In this document: positions 54,368 to 64,000 of the stretch, piece after piece
Layout: every line of letters starts with the position of its first letter
Numbering within the stretch: position 1 is the stretch's first letter
NCBI GenBank assembly: GCA_017311315.1
Contig: CM029617.1
Span: 10,147,760 to 10,211,759, forward strand
From: Dendrocalamus latiflorus
Taxonomy: Eukaryota; Streptophyta; Magnoliopsida; Poales; Poaceae
Length of the DNA stretch: 64,000 bases
Direction: 5' to 3'
Made by a program: the position numbers and the translations under genes
Notes under the pieces: generated by a model
The model's database searches: none
Seen by the model: the letters and a program-made list of their open reading frames with translations, nothing else
What the model was told of the DNA's origin: nothing

Positions 54368-54800
54368 TCAAACTAGGTAGTTTTTCATGTGGCGAAGCTC
54401 TCCTCCGATGAAATTGATCGTCTCTGATCGATCCCACACGTACCATCCCGTCGCGTTTATCCGCCTCACTAACTCTGACGACATCTGTTTTGGTATATGC
54501 AAGGAGAGCGGGAGAGTGGGTGATACGTACGGGCTGTGGGAAGGCGAAGGACCGGTCCCTGGTGGAAGATCTGAGAGGAAGACGAAATACAAGGCAACAG
54601 TTACGCACGAAAATTAACTATTACAGAACACCATAAGCACCAGCAAAATGCTTCATCAACAGACAGATGGGAGTGTGCGTAGGTTACTCACTTACGCCGC
54701 TGGCCCCGCTGCTCCCCGCTGCGTGGAGGATTAGGCCGCCGCCGCCGATCATAAGCACCAGCAAAATGAGAATGAGAGCATGGCGGGTGCTCCGCGACAT
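54368..54800 (-). CDS. Putative small secreted peptide precursor, two exons (best copy)
   Basis: Exon 1 (54800-54692) encodes MSRSTRHALILILLVLMIGG, a signal-peptide or anchor core, then HAAGSSGASGV. A phase-1 intron (54691-54571; donor GTGAGT, acceptor CTTCCTCTCAG) joins exon 2 (54570-54368), starting NLPPGTGPSPSHSPYVSP and ending GELRHMKNYLV. The total is 312 nt, 103 residues, no cysteine. A donor four bases upstream (GTAAGT) would shift exon 2 out of frame. The choice made here matches the copy at 20.6-21.0 kb, which also splices in phase 1 into N-x-P-x-G-x-x-P-S. The length, signal segment, Gly/Ser linker and Pro/Ser-rich block resemble precursors of secreted signalling peptides, but I recognise no named family. 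The long plus-strand frame over exon 2 is taken as its shadow. Confidence 0.55.
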
Positions 54801-55678
54801 GGAAGGATGGATCGATCGTTCCTGGTTTCCGCGGTTGAAGAGGGACAAGTACAGCACCTGTAACTGAGTTGTGAGCAAGTACGAGCACAATTAGCTAGCG
54901 TACCTAGGCTGTCATCACCACTGAACTGATGAACCAAATCAGCAGCAGGCTCCTCATGCATATATACAACGTCAATGTAGTATGCTCCTCTGCTTGCCTG
55001 CCAAAAGTTTCAGGTGGACGTTGCCTGCGCGGTCCGCAGACTGGAAAATTTGCTCCCTTGTTCAGAGGAGACAGCTGCCACTGCATGCCATGCAGGCATC
55101 AGGCCGGCCGGGTCTTATACGGTTCGCAGGGCCGTGTGAAAACGCAAATGACAACGAGAAAATGGTACGAGTGGAGCACGCTTCAATCGAATCGTGCTAT
55201 TTTGTGCTACCGCTTCTGTTCTCGTAACTCCCAAGGCCAGTACTCACTGGGCTGCCGCCTGCCGGGCCATGCTTGGTGCACGTAGGTATTCACGACCACA
55301 TGTATCACAACTATTAAGTATGTCGATGCCCTCCCACTAAAGCTTCGTGCATTAAAGATTTATAAAAAGCTCTTCACTAACAAATTTCTAGCAAGGAGGA
55401 GTCAGCACGGAATAATCAATCAGATGTATTGCTTGGGAATGTTTTTTTTCTGTGTATTTAGTACAAGGTGATTTGGACTATAAGTTAATCTCCTATAGAT
55501 AATGGAAGGAATAAAAATTCTAACCGACTCTATTTTATCTCTAATAATCTTACCATACAAAACATGTTTCATGGGTGCCAGTGGATGATAATGCAGTTGC
55601 CCTCATACGCATGTTTCACGGGTTGCCACAGCAAGCTAGCTAGCACGTCGGGTGGTGTGAGTATATACATTAATTCAC
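54801..55678. other. Upstream region of the peptide gene; duplicated host sequence
   Basis: 54950-55180 is a diverged version of the peptide-gene upstream region (gtggac, gcagactgg, ggccggccgggtctt). 55190-55300 matches 28225-28300 plus 34085-34120, the empty site for MULE1. 55300-55500 matches 34100-34200 and 38790-38870. No separate gene is visible. Confidence 0.6.
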
Positions 55679-55810
55679 TGTTGCCGCTGGCGCCTCTGCT
55701 CCCCGCGCTCCCGGTTGTATCAGTTGCGAGGAGGACCGCTGCTGCCGATCATGATAACCAGCAGCAAAATGACACGGCCCGCGAGCAACCGTGTTGTAAC
55801 TCGGCGACAT
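55679..55810 (-). pseudogene. Small-peptide gene relic, exon 1 (copy P6)
   Basis: ATG at 55810 reads MSPSYNTVARG. The family frame continues one base off (VSFCCWLS, a stop, then SAAAVLLATDTTGSAGSRGASG) and ends at a GTGAAT donor (55678). The linker TTGSAGSRGASG and the upstream region (55811-56091) match the other copies. A shift and a stop make it a pseudogene. Exon 2 was not found to the left. Confidence 0.6.
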
Positions 55811-56141
55811 CCATCGGTCGGTCGAACCTAGATGTCAAATCGTGCTGGCCGCCTAAACCGGCAGATGTCAAATCTTTGTTCCTGCTAGCTGCATGCAACA
55901 AGTGGACTTTGACTGCAGACTGGGAAGGACTATGGCAACCGGCCGGGTCTTGCACGGGTCCACGCCGACCGGCTGGTGCGAAATGGTGGTGACAGGGAGG
56001 AAATGGGACGAATCGAGCACAGTATTGGCGGTTGGCACTGTCAACACTGTTACTGGATGCGCGCTCAAACGTCAAGGTGCTCGATTGTCATTGTTGGAGC
56101 TTCTCCAGCGTCTCACCATTTTTTATTTTGACTGTTTCATG

Positions 56142-59100
56142 TCGGACCGGTACCGTAACTGCGGCAAAATTGGCCATTGGGCCAAGGACTACCGCAGCAA
56201 GCCAAATAAGTAGGCGCAAGCCCATGTTGCAGAGGGAGAAGAGGATGAGTCCACTCTGTTGTGGCACATGCAACCATTTCTTCCCCATTCACTCAGGTTG
56301 CAGGGCCGCCCGCCGAGCTGATTCGATCTTCAGCTCTGCTTACACTGTCGCACCACGTCGAGATCCACGAGGCCAAGGTTTTGCATAGCTCGGATCGCGG
56401 GAGGACCATGACGATCGACGATGGGTGCCCAACACCGGCGCTACCAACCACATGATGGGCGCATGGACTGCCTTCTCCGACCTCGACAGGGGAGTCTGCG
56501 GCACCGTCCGCTTCAGCGACGGATCTGTGGTGGAGATTGTAGGATGCGGCACGATCATCTTCAGTTGCAAGAACGGCGAGCACCGCGCACTGATGGGGGT
56601 GTACTACATTCCCCGTCTGACGGCAAACATCATCAGTCTTGGTCAGCTGGAGGAGGTCGGATGTCGGATCGAGATCTACTCCGGCACCCTGCGCATCTAC
56701 GATCAGCAACACGGCCTTCTTGCTCGGGTGCATCGTTCTGCATTGCGCCTGTACATCCTGGAGCTATGCATCGGGCAGCCGGTGTGCCTGTCGGTGCATA
56801 GCTCGGAGCTGGCATGCGAGGTACGGGCACCTCAATTTCAAGTCATTGCGCGCTTGCCAATGGAAGATGGTGCGTGGGTCGCCGCTTGATCAGGTCGATC
56901 AGGTGTGCGACAATTGCCTCGCTGGCAAGCAAAGGCACATGTTGTTCCCTGACAAGGCACTGCGGCAAGCAGAGCTTGTCCTCGACCTCACCCACGGCGA
57001 TCTATGTGGGCCCATTACGCCCACAACTCCAAGCGGTTACAAGTATTTCCTACTACTTGTTGATGATTTGAGCCGGTATATGTGGCTCCACATGCTGTCG
57101 AGCAAAGATCACGCATCGGCGGCGATCAAGAACTTCTAGGCGGCCGTGGAGGCTGAGTCAGGGAAGCGGCTCAAGGTCCTCCGCACCGATCGTGGGGGGA
57201 GTTCACCTCTGTGGAGTTCGGCAAGTACTACGCCAAGCGCGGTGTCCAGCGGCAGCTCACCGCCCCCTACTCACCGCAGTAGAATGGGGTGGTAGAGCAC
57301 CGCAACAAGAGCATCATCGGCATGGCGCGGTGTATGCTCAAGGTGAAGCGGCTTCCCGACTACTTCTGGGGTGAGGCCATGAACACCGCAGTCCACGTCC
57401 TCAACCGCGCCCCGACACGCGCGCTCGATGGCAAGACCCCATTTGAGGCTTGGCACGGCGAGCGCCCCACCGTCCACTACTTTAGGACCTTTGGCTGCGT
57501 CGCCCACATCAAGACCACATGGCCGAGACTCAAGAAGTTGGATGATCGCAGCACGCCGACCATTTTTGTCGGCTACGAGCACGGCTCCAAGGCCTACCGC
57601 TGCTATGACCCCTCCACCAAGCGCATCATTGTGTCGCACGACGTCGTGTTCGATGAGGCAGGACAATGGAGCTGGGGCAACGAAAGCAGCGGTGATCCTG
57701 GCGACGGTGAGCCCTTCGACATTGAGTACACCACGGAGTACTTCTCTGGCACGCCTCGAGCCGATGCGGCATCACCAGTTCGCATGTCTTCGTCACCCAT
57801 GCCAATGCCGGCCCCTGCACCCATGATGTTGTCGGAGCAATTCGCCCCTACGACGTCACCCACGAATGCGTCGATCGAGTTCGTCTTACCACCGGCTGAT
57901 CTTCAGGAGGACTTGGACGTGGACCATGATGATGCTCCACTTCGGTTCCACGCCATCGACACTGTCATCGGACCAGCCTCGCTGCCTGGGCTTGTGCCCG
58001 GGTGCTCGACGAGGAGCTGCAGTTCACCACGGCGGACGAGCCTATCTCCTTCAACGAGGCAGAGCGCGAGGCGAGCTGGCGTCAGGCGATGCATGAGGAG
58101 ATGAAGTCGATCGAGGACAACAACACGTGGGAGCTCACCTTGCTTCCCACTAGGCACCGTGCGATCGGGCTCAAGTGGGTCTTCAAAGTAAAGCGCAATG
58201 AGCACAGCAATGTCATCCGATACAAGGCGCGTTTGGTCACCAAAGGCTACGTTCAGTGCACGGGAATTGACTTCAACGAGGACTTCGCTCCGGTCATGCG
58301 AATGGAGTCCGTGAGGGCATTGTAGGCTCCGGCAGCCCACGAGCACTGGGAAGTCTACCACATGGACGTGAAGAGCGCCTTCCTCAACGGTGACCTCAAG
58401 GAGGAAGTGTACGTGAGCCAGTTGCCGAGCTTTGTCATCAACGGCAGCGAGCACAAAGTACTACATCTCCGCAAGGCGTTGTACGGTCTCCAACAGTCAC
58501 CGAGGGCCTAGAATGCCAAGCTTGATGCGTCCATGGCGTCAGTTGGTTTCCAGAGGAGCAGCTCCGAGCATGGCGTGTACATGCGGAGCCGAGGGTCATC
58601 GCGGCTGGTCGTCGGGGTCTACGTTATCGACTTGATGTGTTCAAGCTTGAGATGAAGCGTGTCTTCCTCATGAACGACATCGGGCTGTTGTCATATTACC
58701 TTGGCATCAAGGTGAACCAAGGGCCAGGCGGCACCTCGCTCCACCAATGTGCCTATGCAGGGAAACTACTTGAGCAGAGTAGCATGAGCACCTGCAACCC
58801 CAGTCTGGCGCCGATGGAACCAAGGCTCAAGTTGAGTAAGGAGAGCACTGCTCCACTGGTGGATGCCACCGAGTACAGGCGCGTCATTGGCGGACTGCGA
58901 TACTTGGTGCACACGTGGCCAGATATTGCCTACACGGTGGGCTATCTGAGCCAGTTCATGGAGAAACCACACGAGGACCACCTCAACGCGGTGAAGCACG
59001 TGCTACGGTACATAGTGGGAACACGTGAATGCGGTCTTCACTACGCCAAGAGGGTGGATGAATGAGCTCAACTGGTCGGCTACAGTGACGCCGACATGGC

Positions 59101-59556
59101 GGGCGACGTTGACACGCGCAAGAGTACCAGCGGCGTCATCTTCTTCATCGGCGGCAACCCCATCACCTAGCAATCCTCCAAGCAGAAGGTGGTGGCTTTG
59201 TCCTCATGCGAGGCAGAGAACATTGCGGCAGCTACAGTAGCCTGCCAAGGCGTCTGGCTAGCTCGGCTCGTGTCTGACATGCTCGGCACTAAGTCTGGAG
59301 CACCGGAGCTCAAGGTGGACAACAGGTCCGCCATCGCCCTTAGTAAGAACCCTGTCTTTCACGACCGAAGCAAAACATATCGACACTTGTTACCACTACA
59401 TTCGGGAATGCATCGATGGGAACAAGATCATCCTTTGGCACACATCGACGGAGAACCAGCTGGCGAACGTTCTGACCAAGGCGCTTGGACCCGTGCGGTT
59501 CCAGCAACTGCGTGCGTTGATTGGCGTCAACAATATCAGTGAGCATAGCAAGGACT
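56142..59556 (+). pseudogene. copia polyprotein relic
   Basis: Gag zinc knuckle CGKIGHWAKDY has lost its last Cys (Tyr). The protease site reads VPNTGATNHMMG, with Asn replacing the catalytic Asp. GAG-pre-integrase (CDNCLAGKQ) and integrase follow (LTHGDLCGP, LRTDRGG, and NGVVEHRNKS, where the usual Glu-Arg is followed by a changed residue order). Reverse transcriptase starts around 58040 (NTWELTLLPTRHRAIGLKWV). An in-frame TAG ends the open stretch at 58323-58325, and FEDFAPVMR-type motifs are recognisable. RNase H (SSCEAENIAAATVACQG) and the tail LTKALGPVRF end at 59556. Many stops and shifts. Inactive. Confidence 0.9.
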
Positions 59557-59567
59557 AGGGGGAGAAA

Positions 59568-59936
59568 TGTTGAAACTACTCCAGCATCTCACCGTTTTTC
59601 ATCTTGACTATTTCATTTACATTTAGTTGTCGCCATTTTTTTCCGTTTCAGTTAGTAGTGGAGCACGGCTTGTTTAACTACGGTTGTGCGCGTCTTTAAG
59701 GAGTACTCAAGAACGTGCGTGGCAAGATCGATCGCCATGCGTTCATGCCATGCATTGTGGGAAGGCTAACTGCCATCTTTAGCTTGTTGCTTTCCTTTAA
59801 ATAAGCATGCAATATATCAGAAAATGCTACCCATTTTAGCAGCACCAAACATCGAGTGTTCACCTGTGTTGATCGTGTTCTTGAGTGCGCGTTTGAGAGT
59901 TTGCCGGCGGCGAGAGATTGCCGGTGATCCACGACA
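59568..59936 (+). repeat. 3' LTR of the decayed copia element
   Basis: 369 bp, TGTTGAAACTACTCC to GATCCACGACA. Its first 50 bp match the 5' remnant at 56092-56141 with several differences, so the element is much older than the one at 47.6 kb. Confidence 0.9.
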
Positions 59937-59944
59937 ATCATCTG

Positions 59945-60358
59945 GTAATTACACATTACTAACTTCAGTGTATGTGTTTTGTTGGCAGGGTGGCTAGTTC
60001 TTTCTTTTGAGGATCTTCTATATAGTTTTGAATATATGGTTTGTCTTTTTTTTTTGTTACATAGACTATTCTATTTTTGTCACATTCGGTTACAAACATT
60101 ATACCAGGTAAATTTGATTCCGTCCTTGTCCCATGGGGCAAGTCATATCCAATACCAAGGACATCTGTTTTGTCCGTTGGTTTATACTGTTTTGTACTAG
60201 CTGTATATTATCCAGCTGTAACGAATCTTGGCGACTATCGATCTGCTCGTACGTGACCCAGGCGGCAGGCTCGTATCAAGTAGATGGCTAGAGACAGAAC
60301 CAAGATCTTTGTTTTAGTCATCGGTTGTATTGTTTTGTACTAGTACTACCGATTTGTG
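59945..60358. repeat. Duplicated host segment (copy of 53500-53930)
   Basis: Near-identical to 53500-53920 (gtgttttgttggcagggtgg, ctattctatttttg, gtcccatggggcaagtc, actagtactaccgatttgtg). The match stops at 60358, where MULE2 starts. The other copy continues cctcttagcatt. Confidence 0.9.
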
Positions 60359-60516
60359 GAGTTAAAGCCATATTTAGCATTGTTTTACATTGTATTCATA
60401 AAAATAGCTGTATGTGCACCGTTTTATCAAAAATATCACTTATACCATCCGGTGAGCGGGCGGCAGCGCCTGCGAGGCGACACGCGGCGCAGCCGCTGAC
60501 GGCAGGTGCTTGCCTC

Positions 60517-60619
60517 CCCTCACTAGATGGCAGGCAACCTATCGCCCGGTGGGCAGATGGCAGGTTTGCCTGCCATCTAGTGAGGGGGCAGCAGGTAATT
60601 AAGCCGGCTTAATTACCTG
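60517..60619. repeat. Two palindromes in the MULE2 terminal region
   Basis: A perfect 21-bp inverted repeat (60517-60537 and 60566-60586, core tcactagatggcaggcaa, 28-bp loop) is followed by a perfect 28-bp palindrome (60592-60619, centre aagccggctt). Both would form stable hairpins in single-stranded DNA or RNA. They are not present in the MULE1 TIR. Confidence 0.9.
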
Positions 60620-61045
60620 TCCTAATTTTTTGTTTAGTGTTTGTTTAAAATTTTAAATATATCAAATGAGCTCAAAAAATTACAAAACTTTATGTATAGC
60701 CTCCCGACACAGTGTACCTCATAGTGTAATTTTTGGGTAGTTTTATGCATTGCGAATGTTGCTCCAAAATTAATAGGAGGCGACATGTACTCTCAGAATT
60801 AATAGTACGTAGCTAATTATTTGGAGAAGGTAGTGCATAAGTCATTAAGGACGCGACAGTGCAGATTACTTTTTCTGAAACACAGTTATTTTTTATAGCA
60901 TGCTTTCGACGTTATTCTCGTAGTCGTAATCATAATTACTGTTATTTAGTTAGTCATAATTAATGTAGTTTATATTATAAAGTAAGTTTTACTATTATTA
61001 TTAATCTTCGTACTAATATTTTGTTAGTCCTATGTATTGGTAGGT

Positions 61046-62480
61046 ATGGCTTTACCGGAGCTTTTGGAACACTCGTACGATGAGAAACACCATTGCCACG
61101 TATAGATGGCAGGTGATGTGGCTGGCCCTTCGCCGTTCAAGCCACGAGGGAGGGGGAGGGGGAGGGGTCCGTGGACGTTGGACGAGCGCTAAGTCTCAAC
61201 CCTGCAAGCCACAGGCTTGTTGCCCTTTTATGAGGCTGATCTCCACTAGGCACAAGTTCACCATCGACAACAGCCTACTCGCAGCAGTGGTGGACAGGTG
61301 GAGGCCCAAGACACACACATTCCACTTTCGTTGGGGTGAGATAACGGTCACTCTGAAGGATGTCGCGTTCTTGACTGGTCTCCCTCTCGGGGGTGACGCA
61401 CTTGTTCCAGCCTCTGCACCAGCCGACTGGAAGGAGAGGCTGGCGGACCGGTTCGGCCGGCCTATCCCGGAGAGTGCACGTGGCATCCCCCGCTTGTGGC
61501 TTAACAATTTCAGTGTGTGCCCGTAGGTTGCACCACCAGAGGTCATCAGGACGCACCTCGTCGTATTCCATATCCAGCTTTTTGGTTGGAGCATGTTTTC
61601 AGCCACACACAACGATATTTGCCATGCTGAATTCATCGGCCTCACCGAGTCTTTGGTGGACATAGAGTTCAGGGTGATGCCTCGGTACAGCTAGGGATGA
61701 GTTGATCTATGCACCACATATTGGGGGTTATGTGACGCTTGCCAGTGCGCCATTACTGGTACCCCCAATCTGGCCATCTGCTACATGCTTCTGCAGCTGT
61801 GGAGATGGGAGCACTTCCCTTTCGGACATCTAATGATCGTGTTCCTAGTGCACCCATTCGGCAAGTTCGTTGACCTGATAGACAGGCCCACTATGGGTAT
61901 CCAGTGGACTACTGCCCGTTTGCAGTGGGCAAAGGGCAAACCGTCGAGGTGCTATTTGCTATGGCACAATGAGTTCGAGTCGTTGCACGATAGCGATGTT
62001 ATATGGAGTCCATGGACGGTAGATTTTGTGCATCGTGTATCGCTGTACGGACTTTCACTACGTTGCCTGGAGGACGCGGAGCTATGGATGACGACACACT
62101 ATCTGGTGTTCTCATACATGGTGGAGGCTTACACGCCACAGTGCATGATGCAACAGTTGGGTTTGCACCAGGCTGTACCCTCTCTGGACAACAGGTTCGT
62201 ACCGCAAGCCGTACACCAATGAGTCAAACTCCATTCGACTATTATGTACACTTTGTATGTCTTGCTATGTAACATCGATGATTATGGAAATGCAGGCAAT
62301 CGAGGGCTGGTCGGCATGGTATGAACTGGAGGCCAATGCAACAACAGTGGATGATGGCATGGATGGAAAGGGCACACCTCGATGTCGTCATAGAGTAGCG
62401 TCCGTACGATGTCCAGATGTACGACGAGTACTTGGAGTGGTACATATTCCGGTCGCGTAGCAGACTCACCATTCCTCCAC
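61046..62480 (+). pseudogene. Plant mobile domain (PMD, aminotransferase-like) protein relic
   Basis: ATG 61046 opens MALPELLEHSYDEKHH, the usual start of transposon-encoded PMD proteins. A stop follows, then GDVAGPSPFKPRG in frame after it. The PMD core is clear: NSLLAAVVDRWRPKTHTFHF, then EITVTLKDVAFLTGLPLGG, and later LWRWEHFPFGHL, the WLF/NEF-type block SRCYLLWHNEFESLHDSDVI and YDEYLEWYIFRSRSRL near 62430. At least three stops or shifts interrupt it (61524, 61690s, 62220). A possible intron lies at 62250-62310. PMD proteins are found in MULE and gypsy elements and in domesticated MAIN/MAIL genes. Confidence 0.8.
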
Positions 62481-64000
62481 CAAATCGCCCCAAGCAGATC
62501 ATGCACGAGGAATGTCTAGAACGCTCCATCGATCCTCATAGCGCTTCGCGGCGGCATGACAACATAAGACAGTTCAAATATCTTATCATTCCATTTAAGA
62601 AATTCATACTACTCGTTACTGAACCTGTTTCGTGTGTCACTTCAGTTGGATCTGGCGCAGCGCATCGCAAGCGCGTCGAAGGCCACCATCAGTAGCCCAG
62701 AGACACCACTAGCCCTGCTGAAGACTATGAAGTTCATACTAAAGCAAACCAAAAAAAAGAGTGCATAACCTAAGCTGCGGCTGTTCCACGGATCACAGTG
62801 CGCACTGAGCCCAGTGGGGGCACCATGCTCACCCGCCAGGTCATCGCAACCTAGCGTGTCCGGCCTACCATCGCAATGTACTGGGTTTGCATGGCGTCGT
62901 AGTACTAGCCGCCGATCATCTGTTCGCTGTACCGATGAGGAGGTAACTTTCGTACGAACCTACATTTTGTTTTCCTATTACGCCTTGCATTCCACTAACA
63001 TCATGGTGTTCTCCCGCCACAGGTTCGTCATTGAGATGCATCCTTTTTGTCGTCGTACCACCTGCACAGACTACCGCTCCCCGTTGTTCATCTTCGCTGC
63101 ACGTTCGGAAGTGGTGTTCTCCCGCCACAGGTTCGTCATTGAGATGCATCCTTTTTGTCGTCGTACCACCTGCACAGACTACCGCTCCCCGTTGTTCATC
63201 TTCGCTGCACGTTCGGAAGGTATGAGGTTCGCATTATACATCCGACATATTTATTGTGACTAATATTGTTTCATCTTGTAGCCTCCAATCCAACATGGGA
63301 GTGATGAGGAGCCCACCGATGACGACACGGGTCTCCCAGATGCATGCAGAGAGCAGTACATGGCGCCAGGGTTTGCAGCGTAACATACGCAGGGCAGAGC
63401 TCAGCGTTCTCAGCATACCTAGGGTTTGGACACTTTAGTGGGCAGAGCTCCTCCGGCTTCACTGCCACGTCGTACAGTCAGGGCGAGAGCTCCTTCGCAC
63501 CACGAGGGAGATTTCTTGAGTCCTTTGTATACGACATTATTACGGGTGGCTTGTAGTTCAACATGACTCAGCTAGACGACTTCGACCCTTACCGAACCCA
63601 ACCTACTGTACCTGAGCCTACTGGACCACCGCCGGCCACTAAGCAGATAGAACGGTCTCCATACCTCCTGAGACGCAATCTCCGGACCGACTAATGCACC
63701 CAACGAAACATGCTCGTGCGCGACGGAAGACAAGGCCACGTACAAGGAGGCAGACGCGACGAGAAGATAGCAGTGGCTTAGATAAGTGAGCCATATCGTA
63801 TCCAATGTGATGCATTTTTTGTACTACTATAATTACTTTTAATTGTACAAATTTCTAATGTATAAAATTATAAAAAAGTGAAATATTCGTAAATTCATGA
63901 TTAAATTAACCCAAATAAATGTCATATTCGGACCACATAAAATTCCTAAAAACTTGCACAGTAACTATGACTATACCGGAATGCTTTACATAAAATTTCG
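62481..64000 (+). other. MULE2 interior, no clear gene
   Basis: Patches with codon-like composition (for example the frame over 62814-63263 and QSSSGFTATSYSQGESS at 63440-63490) suggest C-terminal exons or a second ORF of the element. No conserved domain is recognised and stops are frequent. The last 200 bp are AT-rich. Confidence 0.4.
63004..63219 (+). repeat. Perfect 108-bp tandem duplication
   Basis: Units 63004-63111 and 63112-63219 read as identical (tggtgttctcccgccacagg to cacgttcggaag). 108 bp is a multiple of three, so the local frame is preserved. Confidence 0.95.

Larger units (their letters stand above)
56092..59936 (+). mobile_element. Decayed copia element with truncated 5' end, TSD GTCAT
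   Basis: It is inserted in the peptide-gene upstream repeat: host gattGTCAT at 56087-56091 and ATCAT at 59937-59941, where the uninterrupted copy at 39770 reads gattgtcatctgg. The 3' LTR is 369 bp (59568-59936), but only about 50 bp of the 5' LTR (56092-56141) remain before the coding region starts at the gag zinc knuckle. The rest of the LTR, primer-binding site and most of gag are deleted. A polypurine tract (ctagggggagaaa) precedes 59568. Confidence 0.9.
60359..64000 (+). mobile_element. MULE2: Mutator-like element carrying a plant mobile domain gene (right end outside the window)
   Basis: The left edge is fixed by comparison with the uninterrupted duplicate at 53890-53920. Its terminal region resembles the MULE1 TIR: cataaaaatagctgt...ttatcaaaaatatcac around 60395-60440, and aaatgagctcaaaaaattac, gcctcccgacacagtgtacc at 60665-60720. 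The leader at 60870-61040 resembles 29230-29400 of MULE1. Internally it encodes a plant mobile domain protein instead of a recognisable transposase. The right TIR is not in the window. Confidence 0.75.

Noticed and set aside
54387..54617. 76-codon plus-strand frame (HTYHPVAFIRLTNSDDICFG)
   Set aside because: It is antisense to exon 2 of the peptide gene. The minus-strand model has conserved start, linker and splice phase in other copies, and the plus frame does not. I keep some doubt.
55893..56213. 106-codon plus frame joining upstream repeat to a CCHC zinc knuckle
   Set aside because: It crosses the edge of a copia insertion at 56092. The first part is antisense/5' UTR of peptide copies and only the last part is gag.

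Overview
This 64-kb window looks like a repeat-dense intergenic or resistance-gene-like region of a grass nuclear genome, probably panicoid. The evidence is spliced genes, Ty1/copia and Ty3/gypsy elements primed by initiator Met tRNA, CACTA, hAT, MULE and Tourist-like elements with correct target-site duplications (TSDs), an Xa21/EFR-class LRR receptor kinase, and long (AT)n tracts. The species cannot be fixed from sequence alone. Most open frames are transposon relics or frame shadows. Homology and family calls come from reading the sequence, not from database searches.

Layout. 0.2-11 kb: copia relics in both orientations, pieces of an LRR receptor kinase (RLK), a composite LTR insertion (3905-5649, TSD ATCCC) inside an RLK relic, and a GC-rich LTR-like block. 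11-15 kb: a 2.1-kb LTR with minisatellites and a fragment of a HAD pyrimidine-5'-nucleotidase-like gene. 15.9-24.6 kb: a Tourist-like MITE, a solo LTR (TSD TTTAC), a CACTA element (TSD AAT) inside a small-peptide gene relic, (AT)n tracts, an RLK 3' UTR copy and a hAT element (TSD TATCTCAT) carrying a strongly G-rich array. 25-28 kb: a second solo LTR (TSD TGTCA), local duplications and a gypsy 3' end. 28.3-34.1 kb: MULE1, with a transposase relic and a GRF-zinc-finger ORF relic. 34-40.3 kb: inverted repeats, (AT)n, another long LTR and two peptide-gene relics. 41.5-46.3 kb: a nearly complete non-RD LRR receptor kinase gene broken by an LTR and a nonsense codon. 47.6-52.8 kb: an intact copia element with identical 129-bp LTRs and an uninterrupted 1436-codon polyprotein. 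53-60.4 kb: duplicated host segments, the best-preserved peptide gene (54368-54800) and a decayed copia element. 60.4 kb to the end: MULE2, encoding a plant mobile domain protein.

Under the transposons there are two non-transposon gene families: an LRR-XII-type receptor kinase (three partial copies) and a repeatedly duplicated, minus-strand, two-exon gene for a small putatively secreted protein (at least six copies or relics). The peptide family was assembled here from conserved start, signal segment, Gly/Ser linker and splice sites. I do not recognise it as a named family and consider it the most interesting item. Duplicated host segments also provide empty-site comparisons that date and delimit MULE1, MULE2 and a copia insertion.
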